The notes under the pieces were generated by a model. That model was not told the origin of the DNA and made no database searches. It saw only the letters and a list, made by a program, of their open reading frames with translations. This document shows, piece after piece, positions 57,401 through 64,000 of a DNA stretch of 64,000 nt (within the stretch, counting starts at the first letter, position 1; every line of letters begins with the position of its first letter). The position numbers and the translations under genes were made by a program. This DNA is from Talpa occidentalis (taxonomy: Eukaryota; Chordata; Mammalia; Eulipotyphla; Talpidae), in NCBI RefSeq assembly GCF_014898055.3, contig NW_023604295.1:139158676-139222675 (forward strand), read 5' to 3'.

Positions 57401-58055
57401 CTTTGTAAACACCACTGAGTCCCCTTTAAGTTGTTAGAATTTACTCTTTATATAACACTTCATTTCCTAATCAAAAGATGGTTAAGTCTGAATTACCCAT
57501 GCTTACTTTGTCTTAGTTCTCTGTGTTAGTGCACTATGATAAATGAATAAATGATTTAATTGAATAAAGAGATGTTTCAAATAATCAATATAGTGTATGA
57601 ATAGGAATACTGAATTATGTCTCTCTCCTTTCAGCGTCGTTACTCAACAATAAAGAAAATTTGGTTGCCGTTAACAACTTAGTGAAATACCCTTGTAATA
57701 ACTTTGGAAAACCAAGTGCAGAAGTGAAAATCAACAGGAAAACTGCATTTGGTACGACAACCCTTGTGTTGACCAATTTTAGCAATACTGCCAATCCTTT
57801 GGAAAAAACAGAAAGCTTGGACCAGACAGGAGGTGGAGAATTTCCCGACTCACCTTCCACTACCATGTGTTTTAGTGATAGTCCACGCCCCTCCAAGGAG
57901 AAAACAAACAACATAACTCTGCCATCTAACAAACTAATCATATCACCTGTGGTCTGCTCTGAGTCTAAATTATTTAGCCCAGCACATAAAAAATTGAAGA
58001 CAACCCATTACTCATCACCAGATCTCAAGAGTTGCAACCCTGGATTTTCTAACAG
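30299..58055 (+). CDS. NEIL3: Endonuclease 8-like 3 DNA glycosylase (exons 1-8, 3' part outside window)
   Basis: NEIL3 is a nuclear Fpg/Nei-family glycosylase/AP lyase. It removes oxidised bases, preferring single-stranded DNA, and unhooks psoralen- and abasic-site interstrand crosslinks at stalled forks. Eight exons join to 487 complete codons plus two bases without a stop. Residues visible: Val2 (the NEIL3-type N-terminal nucleophile; other Nei proteins use Pro), Glu3, catalytic Lys82 (human Lys81), the H2TH segment with LPGVGN at 188-193, the Nei zinc finger C255/C258/C277/C280 with Arg272, and the NZF finger W322/C324/C327/N331/C338/C341. A basic SPAHKK stretch lies in exon 8. The start has a strong Kozak context (A at -3, G at +4). 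Human NEIL3 has about 605 residues, so roughly 118 residues, including both GRF zinc fingers, lie beyond 64,000. Identification is by direct similarity over all exons and is very secure. Confidence 0.97.
31700..32160 (-). repeat. L2 fragment (internal part)
   Basis: The + strand reads as the complement of L2: GACTTTATGTTAGGGG, GGAGATGACTTTAGTCATCC and AGGAGAGAAGTGCTGGTGGG (cf. AATAGTCCAGGTGAGAGATG). It is decayed. Confidence 0.5.
32165..32290 (-). repeat. L2 3'-end fragment
   Basis: TGTGTTAGGCTTTATGCTAG, then CTGGGGATATGAAGATGAAT, is the reversed L2 terminus (complement of the GTGCCTGGCACATAGTAGG region and its inner flank). Confidence 0.55.
32440..32550 (-). repeat. MIR fragment
   Basis: GATGAGGAATGTGAGGCTCA, GAGAGGGTTTAAATAAATTA and CCACTCTTAACCGAG form the reverse complement of the MIR core and head. 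Confidence 0.65.
33226..33362 (+). repeat. MIR fragment
   Basis: GAATTCAAATTTAGATTCTG, then TTTTTCTTACCTGTAAAATG, AGGACAGTGATGATG and GAGCACTTGCTCAGTGCTCA, follow MIR order. Confidence 0.65.
34301..34397 (+). repeat. Tandem duplication of about 49 bp
   Basis: Two adjacent copies, each beginning AATTGTT and ending AAATATTTTAGTGAAATCAG, differ by a few substitutions and a small indel. Local duplication in intron 1. Confidence 0.85.
34490..34615 (+). repeat. L2 or MIR 3'-end fragment
   Basis: Ends CAAAGTAGGCATTTAATAAA TGTTTGAATAGATG, the typical L2/MIR terminus (CATAGTAGGCGCTCAATAAATGTTTGTTGAATG in decayed form). Confidence 0.45.
36351..36585 (+). mobile_element. Short 5'-truncated LINE-1 with 18-bp target duplication
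   Basis: Only about 200 bp of L1 3' UTR is present (36369-36567): GGATGGTCTCACTCATAGCA, GGAATCTAGAAAACTTAAAT and a G-run, then AATATAAAAATAAAATTTATT. It is bounded by a perfect 18-bp duplication GAAAAGAAATATGAAATA at 36351-36368 and 36568-36585. The perfect duplication suggests a fairly recent target-primed insertion. Confidence 0.9.
37097..37363 (+). mobile_element. tRNA-derived SINE, variant head
   Basis: The head reads GGGTCTCCCTGGTGGCTCAG with GGTTCGATTCCCAGC, somewhat different from other copies. The body and the AAATAAATCT tail belong to the same family. No clear target duplication is visible. Confidence 0.88.
37789..38045 (-). mobile_element. tRNA-derived SINE, degraded head
   Basis: Reverse copy beginning TTTTATTTATTTATGCACA. 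The body is good, but the 5' head (right end) is disrupted: it ends TTTAACCAAGGCGGACCCC instead of the usual CCACCAGGGAGGCCC. Confidence 0.85.
38953..39222 (+). mobile_element. tRNA-derived SINE
   Basis: Forward copy with an internal deletion after CCCACATGGC (CAGACCTCTCCTGTC is missing). The flanks AAAAAATTGATATG and AAAAAATTTATATG are a target duplication with one mismatch. Confidence 0.9.
39735..41170 (+). mobile_element. Long L2 element: reverse transcriptase region to 3' end
   Basis: About 1.4 kb follows the L2 consensus in order: TTACTGAGAAAATTGAACTA, CATCCATCTACCTACCAGCA, ACTCACTCCAATCAGGCTGC, ATGCTAAATCCATTGGTCAG, CTCAGTTCTTAGGTCTTTTC, TACCTTCAAAATACATCCAG and TGGTACATAGTAAAGGGCCA, ending in a GAATGAATG tail. 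The reverse transcriptase coding region is broken by stops and indels, so it is extinct. Unusually long for an L2 copy. Confidence 0.87.
43498..43622 (+). CDS. NEIL3: NEIL3 exon 2, residues 53-94
   Basis: Acceptor CTACCAG|ACTGCTGC and donor TTACG|GTAAGA (phase 2). It codes for the block ending [20 protein letters not shown]. Lys82 lies in the ETLGKEL motif and corresponds to catalytic Lys81 of the human and mouse enzymes. The exon carries AATAATAAT (43510-43518), three Asn codons where I recall two in human, explaining the +1 residue offset. Confidence 0.96.
47130..47444 (+). mobile_element. tRNA-derived SINE with extra 3' tail
   Basis: Full-length GCGCTGGGTTGCGAAGCTGC-type copy. Perfect 14-bp duplication AGAGATAGAAATAG at 47116-47129 and 47445-47458. 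Its tail has an expanded (AAAC)n run and then AACATGCCTCTAT (47421-47433) before poly(A), as in the copy at 13011. Confidence 0.95.
47582..47855 (+). mobile_element. tRNA-derived SINE
   Basis: Forward copy, from GGGCCTCCCTGGTGGTGCAA to AAATAAATAAATCTTA plus poly(A). It lies only about 120 bp after the previous SINE in the same orientation. The possible target duplication, AAAGATCAG/AAAGATTAG, is short. Confidence 0.92.
49373..49507 (+). CDS. NEIL3: NEIL3 exon 3, residues 94-139
   Basis: Acceptor TTTGTTTCAG|AATTC and donor TTCAG|GTAAAA (phase 2). Codes for [13 protein letters not shown] and, later, [17 protein letters not shown]. Asp133 in FFDSS matches human Asp132, which confirms the one-residue offset introduced in exon 2. 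This completes the N-terminal beta-sandwich domain. Confidence 0.96.
49604..49770 (+). repeat. GGAT minisatellite with 36-bp higher-order unit
   Basis: A (GGAT)n array with regular GGGT and TATATT variants. GGATATATTGATGG recurs at about 49640, 49676 and 49712 (36-bp spacing) and again 16 bp later. It begins about 100 bp after the exon 3 donor, within the 466-bp intron 3. Confidence 0.93.
49974..50187 (+). CDS. NEIL3: NEIL3 exon 4, residues 139-210
   Basis: Acceptor TTTCTATAG|AAACTC and donor GTTAAA|GTAGGT, a non-standard base at -1 but an intact GT (phase 0). Codes for the helical part of the glycosylase: [15 protein letters not shown], then [11 protein letters not shown] and [20 protein letters not shown], the H2TH region that grips the DNA backbone (Asn193 in the PGVGN motif). 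Read-through of the donor would meet a stop at 50212. Confidence 0.96.
50280..50900 (+). repeat. L2 3' end, interrupted by a SINE
   Basis: The first half (TCCATGCTATTTATCACTTT) and second half (GACCTCTGTGAGGATAGGGT, then GTGTCTGGCACATGGTAGGC and TTAAAGACTTGTTTGTTGAG) form one L2 terminus, separated by the SINE at 50490-50756. Confidence 0.8.
50490..50756 (-). mobile_element. tRNA-derived SINE inserted into L2
   Basis: Reverse copy ending CCACCAGAGAGGGCC. Perfect 10-bp duplication TAGATTTCTT at 50480-50489 and 50757-50766. Confidence 0.93.
52423..52497 (+). CDS. NEIL3: NEIL3 exon 5, residues 211-235
   Basis: Acceptor ATTTTAAG|GTTTGTC and donor TACAGG|GTAAGA (phase 0). A small 75-bp exon coding for [20 protein letters not shown] and on to ILFYR, the helix before the zinc finger, nearly identical to human. 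Confidence 0.96.
52825..52965 (+). repeat. MIR fragment
   Basis: TTTTGCCACTTGCTCTCTGT, then TTTTCTTCATCTGTAAAATG and GGGTTGGTAACATAGCTCTC, follow MIR order. Confidence 0.7.
54006..54037 (+). repeat. (TTTA)n and T-run forming the exon 6 polypyrimidine tract
   Basis: TTTTTATTTATTTATTATTTA then ten or more T and CAG. The microsatellite directly supplies the 3' splice signal of exon 6. Confidence 0.85.
54040..54206 (+). CDS. NEIL3: NEIL3 exon 6, residues 236-291
   Basis: Acceptor TTTTTTCAG|TGCCATAAAG and donor ATATG|GTGAGA (phase 2). Codes for the Nei-type zinc finger: [20 protein letters not shown], then [15 protein letters not shown]. Zinc ligands C255, C258, C277 and C280 are all present, as is Arg272, which contacts DNA in the family. 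Confidence 0.96.
54565..54958 (-). mobile_element. Possible ancient MaLR (MST/MLT1-type) LTR or L1M end
   Basis: The + strand reads TTTCTTGTGGCTTCCATAAC, AGCACCACAAGCTGGATAGT, GAAATGTATTCTCTCCCGGT and TCTGGATCCTGGAAG. This matches the reverse of AATAAATTTCTGTTG and CCACCCAGTCTATGG, typical of MaLR LTR ends. The right end (CTTAATTACATATGCAAATA) also resembles old L1M ends, so the family is uncertain. It includes a 24-bp duplication at 54593-54640. Confidence 0.45.
54593..54640 (+). repeat. 24-bp tandem duplication
   Basis: ACAGCACCACAAGCTGGATA GTGA occurs twice in a row (the second copy ends GTGT), followed by a partial third ACAGCA. Confidence 0.9.
54959..55046 (+). mobile_element. Tail-only (5'-truncated) SINE copy
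   Basis: Only the last part of the SINE is present: CACCTCTGGCCTGTGCCCCAG, CTCTTGCATGCATAAATAAA and poly(A). Flanked by a perfect 15-bp duplication TAAAATAATGTTTAT at 54944-54958 and 55047-55061, so it inserted already truncated. Confidence 0.92.
56097..56266 (+). CDS. NEIL3: NEIL3 exon 7, residues 291-348
   Basis: Acceptor TTTCTAG|CAACCTG and donor GACTG|GTAAGA (phase 1). Codes for the RanBP2/NZF-type zinc finger: W322, C324, C327, N331, C338 and C341 in [14 protein letters not shown] then CEACLTSRP. Thr328-Leu329 after the second Cys is the dipeptide associated with ubiquitin binding in NZF fingers. In the family this helps recruit NEIL3 to ubiquitylated replisomes at crosslinks. Residues 292-311 are the least conserved part of the exon. 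Confidence 0.96.
56267..57634 (+). other. NEIL3: NEIL3 intron 7 (1.4 kb)
   Basis: No recognisable repeat. A moderately GC-rich patch near 56930-57090 stands out from AT-rich surroundings but has no exon-like signals that I can support. Confidence 0.85.
57635..58055 (+). CDS. NEIL3: NEIL3 exon 8, residues 348-488 (linker)
   Basis: Acceptor CTCCTTTCAG|CGTCG and donor AACAG|GTATGA (phase 2). The largest visible exon codes for the low-complexity linker between NZF and GRF fingers. Well conserved islands: [31 protein letters not shown] and [12 protein letters not shown], with a basic cluster that may act in nuclear import. The last complete codon is Asn487. The next exon must begin with one base completing codon 488. 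It was not found before 64,000. Confidence 0.95.
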
Positions 58056-58654
58056 GTATGACGCTTGTAACCTTGATCTTTAAGGTGTTTGCATGAAGTA
58101 TTAAGAACACAGAAAAACCATCCGTTGCTCAGGAAGTTGAATTTATTTTGGTAATGTAAATCAAAATGAAACGCTAGTATAGTAATTTGCTCCCTTTGCT
58201 CTAGCTTAATGCTGGGAAATGAATGGAAATGAAAAAAAGAAATTCCTACATCTATAAGAAGTTTTTGTTTTTGTTTACTGGTTGTACGTTTCCAAAAGAA
58301 AATATTTGGAAAATGTGGAAAATTATAATGAAAAATGTTTAATACCCCTCTTCCGTAGAATCTTACTGGTTATCAATCTGTAAACATTTTTAAAAGTATT
58401 TCCTTCCAATGAAATAGTTCTTCTAAAAGGGAAACTAGTGTTTGTGGAAGTTTCTAAGGTGTCTTCTAAAGAAAGGGAATCTCAGATATTTTAGTGAGAT
58501 TTCTGCTAAGAAAAGGGGGCTGCGTCTCAAGCAGCCATGTTGCATGGTCTTTGTTTCTACCAAAAAGGGACAAGGTACTCACATGCAATTTTTATGTCTG
58601 AAATGAAAACACTGTGATTCCAGTTAATCAGTATGACCAGGCCAGTATGGTTTC

Positions 58655-58929
58655 CTTTTTTTTTTTTTTTAAGATTTATTTATTTATGCATACAGGAAAC
58701 TGGGGTGCAAGCCAGAGGTGTGGGGGGTGAGAGGATTTGCCAGAGACAGAGTGGGGAACAGAACAGGTAGACTGATGAAATACACTTCTGAGGGGAGCAG
58801 CAGGCAAGACAGGAGAGGTCTGCTGCACCATGTGGGTAGCTCCTTGGCCAGGGATCGAACTCATGCTGCAGTGGCTACAGATAGCTTCACAGTGCTGCAT
58901 CTTAATCCCTTGCGCCACCAGGGAGGCCC
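58655..58929 (-). mobile_element. tRNA-derived SINE
   Basis: Reverse full-length copy ending CCACCAGGGAGGCCC. A 17-bp duplication CAGGCCAGTATGGTTTC/CAGGTCAGTATGGTTTC (58638-58654 and 58930-58946) has one mismatch. Confidence 0.94.
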
Positions 58930-59365
58930 CAGGTCAGTATGGTTTCTGAGAATACACATCCTAGCAGACCCCAGTTGCTGCCACTCAGGATACAGAAATT
59001 TTAATAAACCAGCTCATCCTTGCAGTTCATGAATGGTCAGCAACTCCTCCACGTGGATTTGTCCTTGTACCTGCACTTCCTAACTATCTCCATCACAGAG
59101 ACATCTCTCCACAATTTTGTTCTCCAAGCTGTCTTGTTTGCTTTAGAAAACCTGTATAGCTAGTGTTTTTAACTAAAATGAAGGGGAAGGGTCTTCTTCC
59201 TTCCAAGTATATCGTTTTTTGGTAGCATCTAAAGTATCTCAAGAGGACTGGTGGCCAGCTTTCCCTGTTCAGCGATGTCGCTGCTGATGGAAAGATTCTT
59301 CCTCTTGGCAGTGAGATGTGGAAACATAGGGTGGACACTTCTCCTAGATCAAACTGAGAATTCTT

Positions 59366-59642
59366 TTTTTTTTTTTAAGATTTATCTTTATTTATGCATA
59401 CAAGAACTAGGGTGCAGGCCAGAGGTGCTGGAGGTGAGAGGATTCACCAGAGACAGAGCGGGAAACAGAACAGGCAGACTGACTGAAATACACTGCTGAG
59501 GGAAGCAGCGGGCGAGACAGGAGAGGTCTGCTGCGCCTTGTGGTCAGCTCCCTGGTCCGGGATGGAACTCATGCTGCAGTGGCTGCTGATAGCTTGAGAG
59601 CACTGACACTTTAACCCCTGCACCACCAGGGAGGTCCAAGCA
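59366..59642 (-). mobile_element. tRNA-derived SINE
   Basis: Reverse copy, from poly(T) and AAGATTTATCTTTATTTATG to CCACCAGGGAGGTCC. The flanking duplication GAGAATTCTT is at 59356-59365 and 59643-59652. Confidence 0.93.
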
Positions 59643-61234
59643 GAGAATTCTTAAAGTCTCTTTCATAACAGAATTCCAAGAGAGTTTTTGATTAGTAGAC
59701 GCTTTTATCTCAATTTTCTATCCAGACTCTAAATTTACTATAGTTAATCTGGATGGGTTATCCTTGACTGATTTTTCTTTTATTTGCACTCATTTATAAT
59801 AACAAGTTCAACTTTGGTTCGTATCCCCACAGATGATCAACATTTGAATTAAGCTGTGGGACCCTTTTTAACTGTTTCGATTAGCACACCCCCTTTTCAC
59901 TTTAACCCTAATTAAGATCTCATGATGAGAGTACATGAAAGAGCTAGTTAGGGGTGTCTGAGGGAGGAGGCTAGCTTGTAGAGAAAATCACTTCTGAACA
60001 GCCTTTTCTGTTCTGTAGCTGAAGAGGAGAGGAGATGCAATCATTTAAAAAATATTGTGACATTCGTTGTACCCAGATGAAATAGCTTGACGTATTTTTA
60101 TTTCCTTAGTGCTTGATAGAAAATCTCAGACAATTTAACTAATGAATTAGGGATTTAAGAAAACATTAATGTAACCTTAAATTTAAATGATTTCTTTATA
60201 AGCCATTAGTAATAGGGTCAGATGATTAATCACAGCTCACAGCATTACTTAGAAATGCTGCAGTATGTGTATGTGTGGAATACAAGAACTCCAGGACTAA
60301 GTCTCCACAATCAATCAAGATCAACTAGCAGAATAAATGTCAAGTGATGAAATAAATTCACCCAGCAGCCTTTCTGCACCCAGCTACTTTACAAGGAATA
60401 AATTGCAAATTACTGTCATTTATTTCATTTTTTTCCTTGTCTGGAAGCAATAGTGTTCATCTTGTGGACAAGATGCCAGGAAGAAGCTCACAACATAATA
60501 TGATTAAAGCAGGTGGTCCACTCAGAGAATTCATAGCCCATTTATTTTTTTCATTAATAATTATGTGGTAATTAATTTGCCTTTTGTTCTCTTAATGACT
60601 GATCTCATCACCACATATACATGCTAGGGTGAGGAGGCATGTTTTCAGATCGGTCTTTCGATATATATACTTGAATTTTATTCAGCTACTGGATTATAAA
60701 TTAGATGGCTGAACCAATTTTTAAGCACTTAAGAGTCACTGCAAGAAACAGTTTTAAGGCTTTGATGCAATCATTGTAAACACAGAGCAAAACAGTGGTT
60801 TATTTTCTAATACATGTGTTTTAGATTGAAATCATCCCTGAGCTGAGGAGGGAAATGAAACTAAGAAAGTCACATTTTCTCATGCTGGGTGCCAAAGATC
60901 TACCCCTGGCCATCAGCACCAGTACCAACACCTTACACAAACTTCTAGAGTTTTCAGTCCCCAAGGATTTCAGAACTACCTGGCATCCTCCACAATGTGT
61001 CATTTAACCTCTGCTTGTTTGAATCCTTGAAATACTGCTGAACTGCAAAATCTATATTTATGAGACTAATTAGTTTCAAAACTTTAGACAATGTTTTTAT
61101 AATAATGAATCATCCTATCTGTAAAATAATTTCAACCATGATAAAACAGTCATAGGAAAACCAATATCCATTTTAAAATGACAAGCCCATACTTGGTAAC
61201 ATCCTCCTTGACACTAGTTTTTATGATCTCTGTT

Positions 61235-61345
61235 CAATGTTATTTATTTACTAGTATTTATCGTGAACCTGTTAGGTATCCAACATTGTTCTCGGAGCTA
61301 ATAACCTCTTCCTCAGCAACTGAGGCCAACAGGACCAAATCCTGC
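61235..61345 (-). repeat. L2 3'-end fragment
   Basis: TTTATCGTGAACCTGTTAGG, TATCCAACATTGTTCTCGGA and GCTAATAACC match the reversed L2 terminus (TATTGAGCACCTACTATGTG ...) with decay. Confidence 0.5.
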
Positions 61346-62217
61346 CTGCCACCTGTTGATGTATGTAAAGTTGGATCGAACATGTCCATTGCCACTGGTT
61401 TACCTATTTTCTATGACTGCTTTTCATGCTGTAACAGCACAGGGGAGTAGCCTGTACAGAAACTGAAAGACTGTGGTATCACAGAGACCACAAATCTAAA
61501 TTATGAGCTACCTGAAGAGATTTGCCAGCCCTTAACCTGTTATATTAGTAGACAATTCATGATTCAGTATTCATAGTCAAATAATGGTCCTAATTATCAA
61601 ATTTAGTTAAACTATTCTGTATGCTAAATTTACCAAAGAAAATGCCCTGCAACATTTTAGGAAGTTTTCCAATGATTAAAACAAATAGGAACCAAGATGT
61701 CCTCAATTAATCAGGACAATTAATTATTCTAGATAATGTTTCCTAGCATAAAATTAAGATTAGCTGTTCATATTTAGAGCTAATATGGTCACAGGTGGCA
61801 TCAGTATCTTGGTTACATTAATTGGGAGCTTTGCAACACAGTGTGCATGTGAAACATCTGGAATCTTGTTAACAAGTGGATTCTAATTCTGCCAAGGATT
61901 CGTAGTGGGGCTAGATAATCCCTGCATTTCTAAGGCGCCCCCAGGGGATGGTCAGGCTTCCAGACAACTGACCGTATATGAGAGCATAGGGCTATTTTTT
62001 CTTTTTAACTTTATACCAGGAAGAAATGGTTTCGAACAGAGAGAAAAAGGGACTGGTTGGGAGATCCTGTGGCCTTTTCTTTGCATCTTGATCTTACCTT
62101 CCACCTCGCCTCTTCCCCAGAAAAACTTTACCAATACGAGAATGGAAACCTCTCCCTGGCTCTGTGGAACCCTGGAGATTTCTAGGTTGAAACAAGTAGA
62201 TTAGAAAATATTAACGA

Positions 62218-62481
62218 GGGCCTCCCTGGTGGTGCAGGAGATTGAGCACAGCACTGTGAAGCTGTCTACAGCCTCTTGCAGCACCGGTTCAATCCCTGCC
62301 TGCCTCAGAGCAACCCACATGGCAAGCAGACCTCTCCTGTCTCGCACGCTGCTCCTTTCAGCAGTGTATTTCGTCAGTCTGCCTGTTCTGTTCCCCACTC
62401 TGTCTCTGGTGAGTCCTCTCACCCTCCCACGCATTTGGTCTGTACCCCGCTCTTGTGTAAATAAAAAATAAATCTTTAAAA
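62218..62481 (+). mobile_element. tRNA-derived SINE
   Basis: Forward copy, from GGGCCTCCCTGGTGGTGCAG to AAATAAAAAATAAATCTTTA plus A-run. The flanks AAAATATTAACG and AAAATGTTAGCG are a decayed target duplication. Confidence 0.92.
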
Positions 62482-64000
62482 AAAAATGTTAGCGGATTGT
62501 TAGCTAAGCTGTTACTATTCGTAACTTGTTTTCTTTTCTCGTTTAACTTTTTTTTTTTTTTTTAAAGACACTCTTTGTGACCCAGTTGCATACATTTTGG
62601 TCCCTTATCTTCTCTATAACCATCTAGATATTTAGCTTTCCTTAACCTCTGAGTTTATAATATTGCCTCTTGGGGTGGGGAGGGCATGAAATGGAGGGAG
62701 ATTTATAGAAAAGAAAAGCCTGATATTCTTCTCCTCCCTCTTTCTGTTTTGATACTACCCATCATTTAAAAATATAATTACTGTCCTCCACCTTCAAAAA
62801 GAGACCAGTAAAGTAGTTGCAGGCAAAATATTTAATTGTGCTGATTTCCTTCACAATAACAACTGTCACTTTGATTTTACAAGCACTTTGCTCTTTGAAC
62901 AGCTTCAGAAAGGACCCTGAAAGTATTTGCATTTATCCCAAACATAAAGATGTTTGAGTCCATTTAAAAAAATATATTTAAGCATCTGTTTTACGAATGA
63001 GCTTTAACCAACTTCATCACAAATAAAAGATCAAATTTCTCTGTCAATTATATCTCAGTAGAACTGGGGAAGAAAGATCTCTAAACATTTCAATTAGATA
63101 GGATGCCTTGAGGGTATCATTGTGGCAATAAATATGTGAAGAATGTAGTTTAGGAAGCAAGGGAAAGAGAAACTACCCTGATTTTTAAGAAATTACTGAA
63201 GAATGATATTTTGTTCTTTAGAAATTAATGAAAAAATGAAAAAGGATGAACTTTTGTACCATTAAAAAGTTAAAAATAGGGAAGTTAAGGGGGAGGACTT
63301 CTGGTTTAATTAATGTGAGCACTTTTTCTCTTCATCTGGTTTATTAAAGAGAATAACTCATATAAAGGCATTATTAAAATATGCAAAATATAAAAAATTA
63401 AAAATAATAATGAAGCTTCTTTTCAAAGAGAAAATCCCACTGATACAGCTACAGTGGAAGCCCAGCCTTTGACCTTTGTTCACAGGATTTGCTTGATCTT
63501 AATCGTAGGAGAAAATCAAGCTTCCCTTCATTCCTCGTGGGAGGAATCAAGCTCCCTATTAGCTTTACAAAATACACATTTCTGCACTGCAGACAGCCTG
63601 TTCCTGGCTGAAATGTGATTGCAACTATTATAGTGGCCTTGATCAAAGAAAAGCATAGAAAATTGCCTTTGAAGTGGACTGTAGAAGGAGTGATCTCTTC
63701 GGCCTTGTCAGACCCATTGATGAGAGTTTGCTACTGATGAGAAAATAATTAGAGATGATTGTGACTCGTTACTTTGAGGGGTGGAGGACAATTGGACTGG
63801 GGAATATTTTAGAGGAAATAAAAGGGGTCACGTGGAACATTGGATAAGAGACAGATATCACAAATGAAAACAAAGATGTGGGATGTATTAGATGCATAAT
63901 TTAGCTGTGTTTTTATTTTGCAGACATTTCAATGATATACTTTAGGTATGTAGGTAAGTTTGGAAGTAAATTCGAATTACCTGGGAAAACCAGGAGTGTG

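Larger units (their letters stand above)
58056..64000 (+). other. NEIL3: NEIL3 intron 8, 5' part (at least 5.9 kb)
   Basis: Starts GTATGA. Contains three SINEs and one L2 fragment. No segment coding for the GRF finger pattern of NEIL3 was found on reading through it, so the last exons are placed outside the window. The stretches 59643-61234, 61346-62217 and 62482-64000 are AT-rich, with nothing that I can name. Confidence 0.8.

Noticed and set aside
57615..57941. 108-codon frame on the minus strand
   Set aside because: It is the antisense shadow of NEIL3 exon 8.
61178..61450. 90-codon frame in NEIL3 intron 8, considered as a GRF exon
   Set aside because: It lacks the GRF zinc-finger pattern and overlaps a reversed L2 end.
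1..64000. CRISPR array, operon, phage or bacterial defence system
   Set aside because: No spaced direct repeats, no clustered prokaryotic genes and no ribosome-binding-site pattern. The intron-exon structure and mammalian repeats show vertebrate nuclear DNA.
58056..64000. NEIL3 exons 9-10 or the neighbouring AGA gene
   Set aside because: I read the interval for the conserved GRF segments and AGA-like coding sequence and found none. They are expected further to the right.

Overview
This window is nuclear DNA of a placental mammal. It is AT-rich, with large introns, GT-AG splice sites, CA microsatellites, mammal-wide ancient repeats (MIR, L2, MER5A, MaLR-type LTRs) and LINE-1 fragments. There is no Alu or B1 SINE. 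Instead there are 20 copies of one tRNA-derived SINE, with head GGGCCTCCCYGGTGGYGCA and an AATAAATAAATCTT-plus-poly(A) tail. That argues against a primate or rodent and suggests a laurasiatherian. A horseshoe-bat relative is my guess, from memory of SINE families only, and is not proven.

Layout. Positions 1-29,950 are intergenic, with repeats only and no supportable gene. Positions 29,955-30,470 form a CpG island: a run of 21 G, a cluster of 11 GC boxes within 190 bp, and a CDE/CHR-type cell-cycle element. The island leads into the start codon at 30,299. From 30,299 to the right edge the window is occupied by one gene on the + strand, NEIL3 (nei-like DNA glycosylase 3). Eight coding exons are visible: 30299-30454, 43498-43622, 49373-49507, 49974-50187, 52423-52497, 54040-54206, 56097-56266 and 57635-58055. 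They join in one open frame of 487 complete codons plus two bases, with consistent splice phases (0,2,2,0,0,2,1,2). The last part of the protein, the two C-terminal GRF zinc fingers of the family, is not in the window, so the gene must continue beyond 64,000.

The visible protein has the N-terminal Val2 nucleophile typical of NEIL3, the catalytic lysine region, the H2TH segment, the Nei-type zinc finger (C255, C258, C277, C280), the RanBP2/NZF zinc finger (W322, C324, C327, N331, C338, C341) and a basic linker. The gene therefore looks functional.

I found no undescribed multi-gene system. The points most worth a second look are the promoter architecture, a divergent stretch of exon 1, and several odd retrotransposon insertions: a head-only SINE, a tail-only SINE, two SINEs sharing a private 3' tail, and a short L1 with an 18-bp perfect target duplication. 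A higher-order GGAT minisatellite close to exon 3 is also notable. Repeat family names rest on remembered consensus sequences; boundaries of old repeats are approximate.
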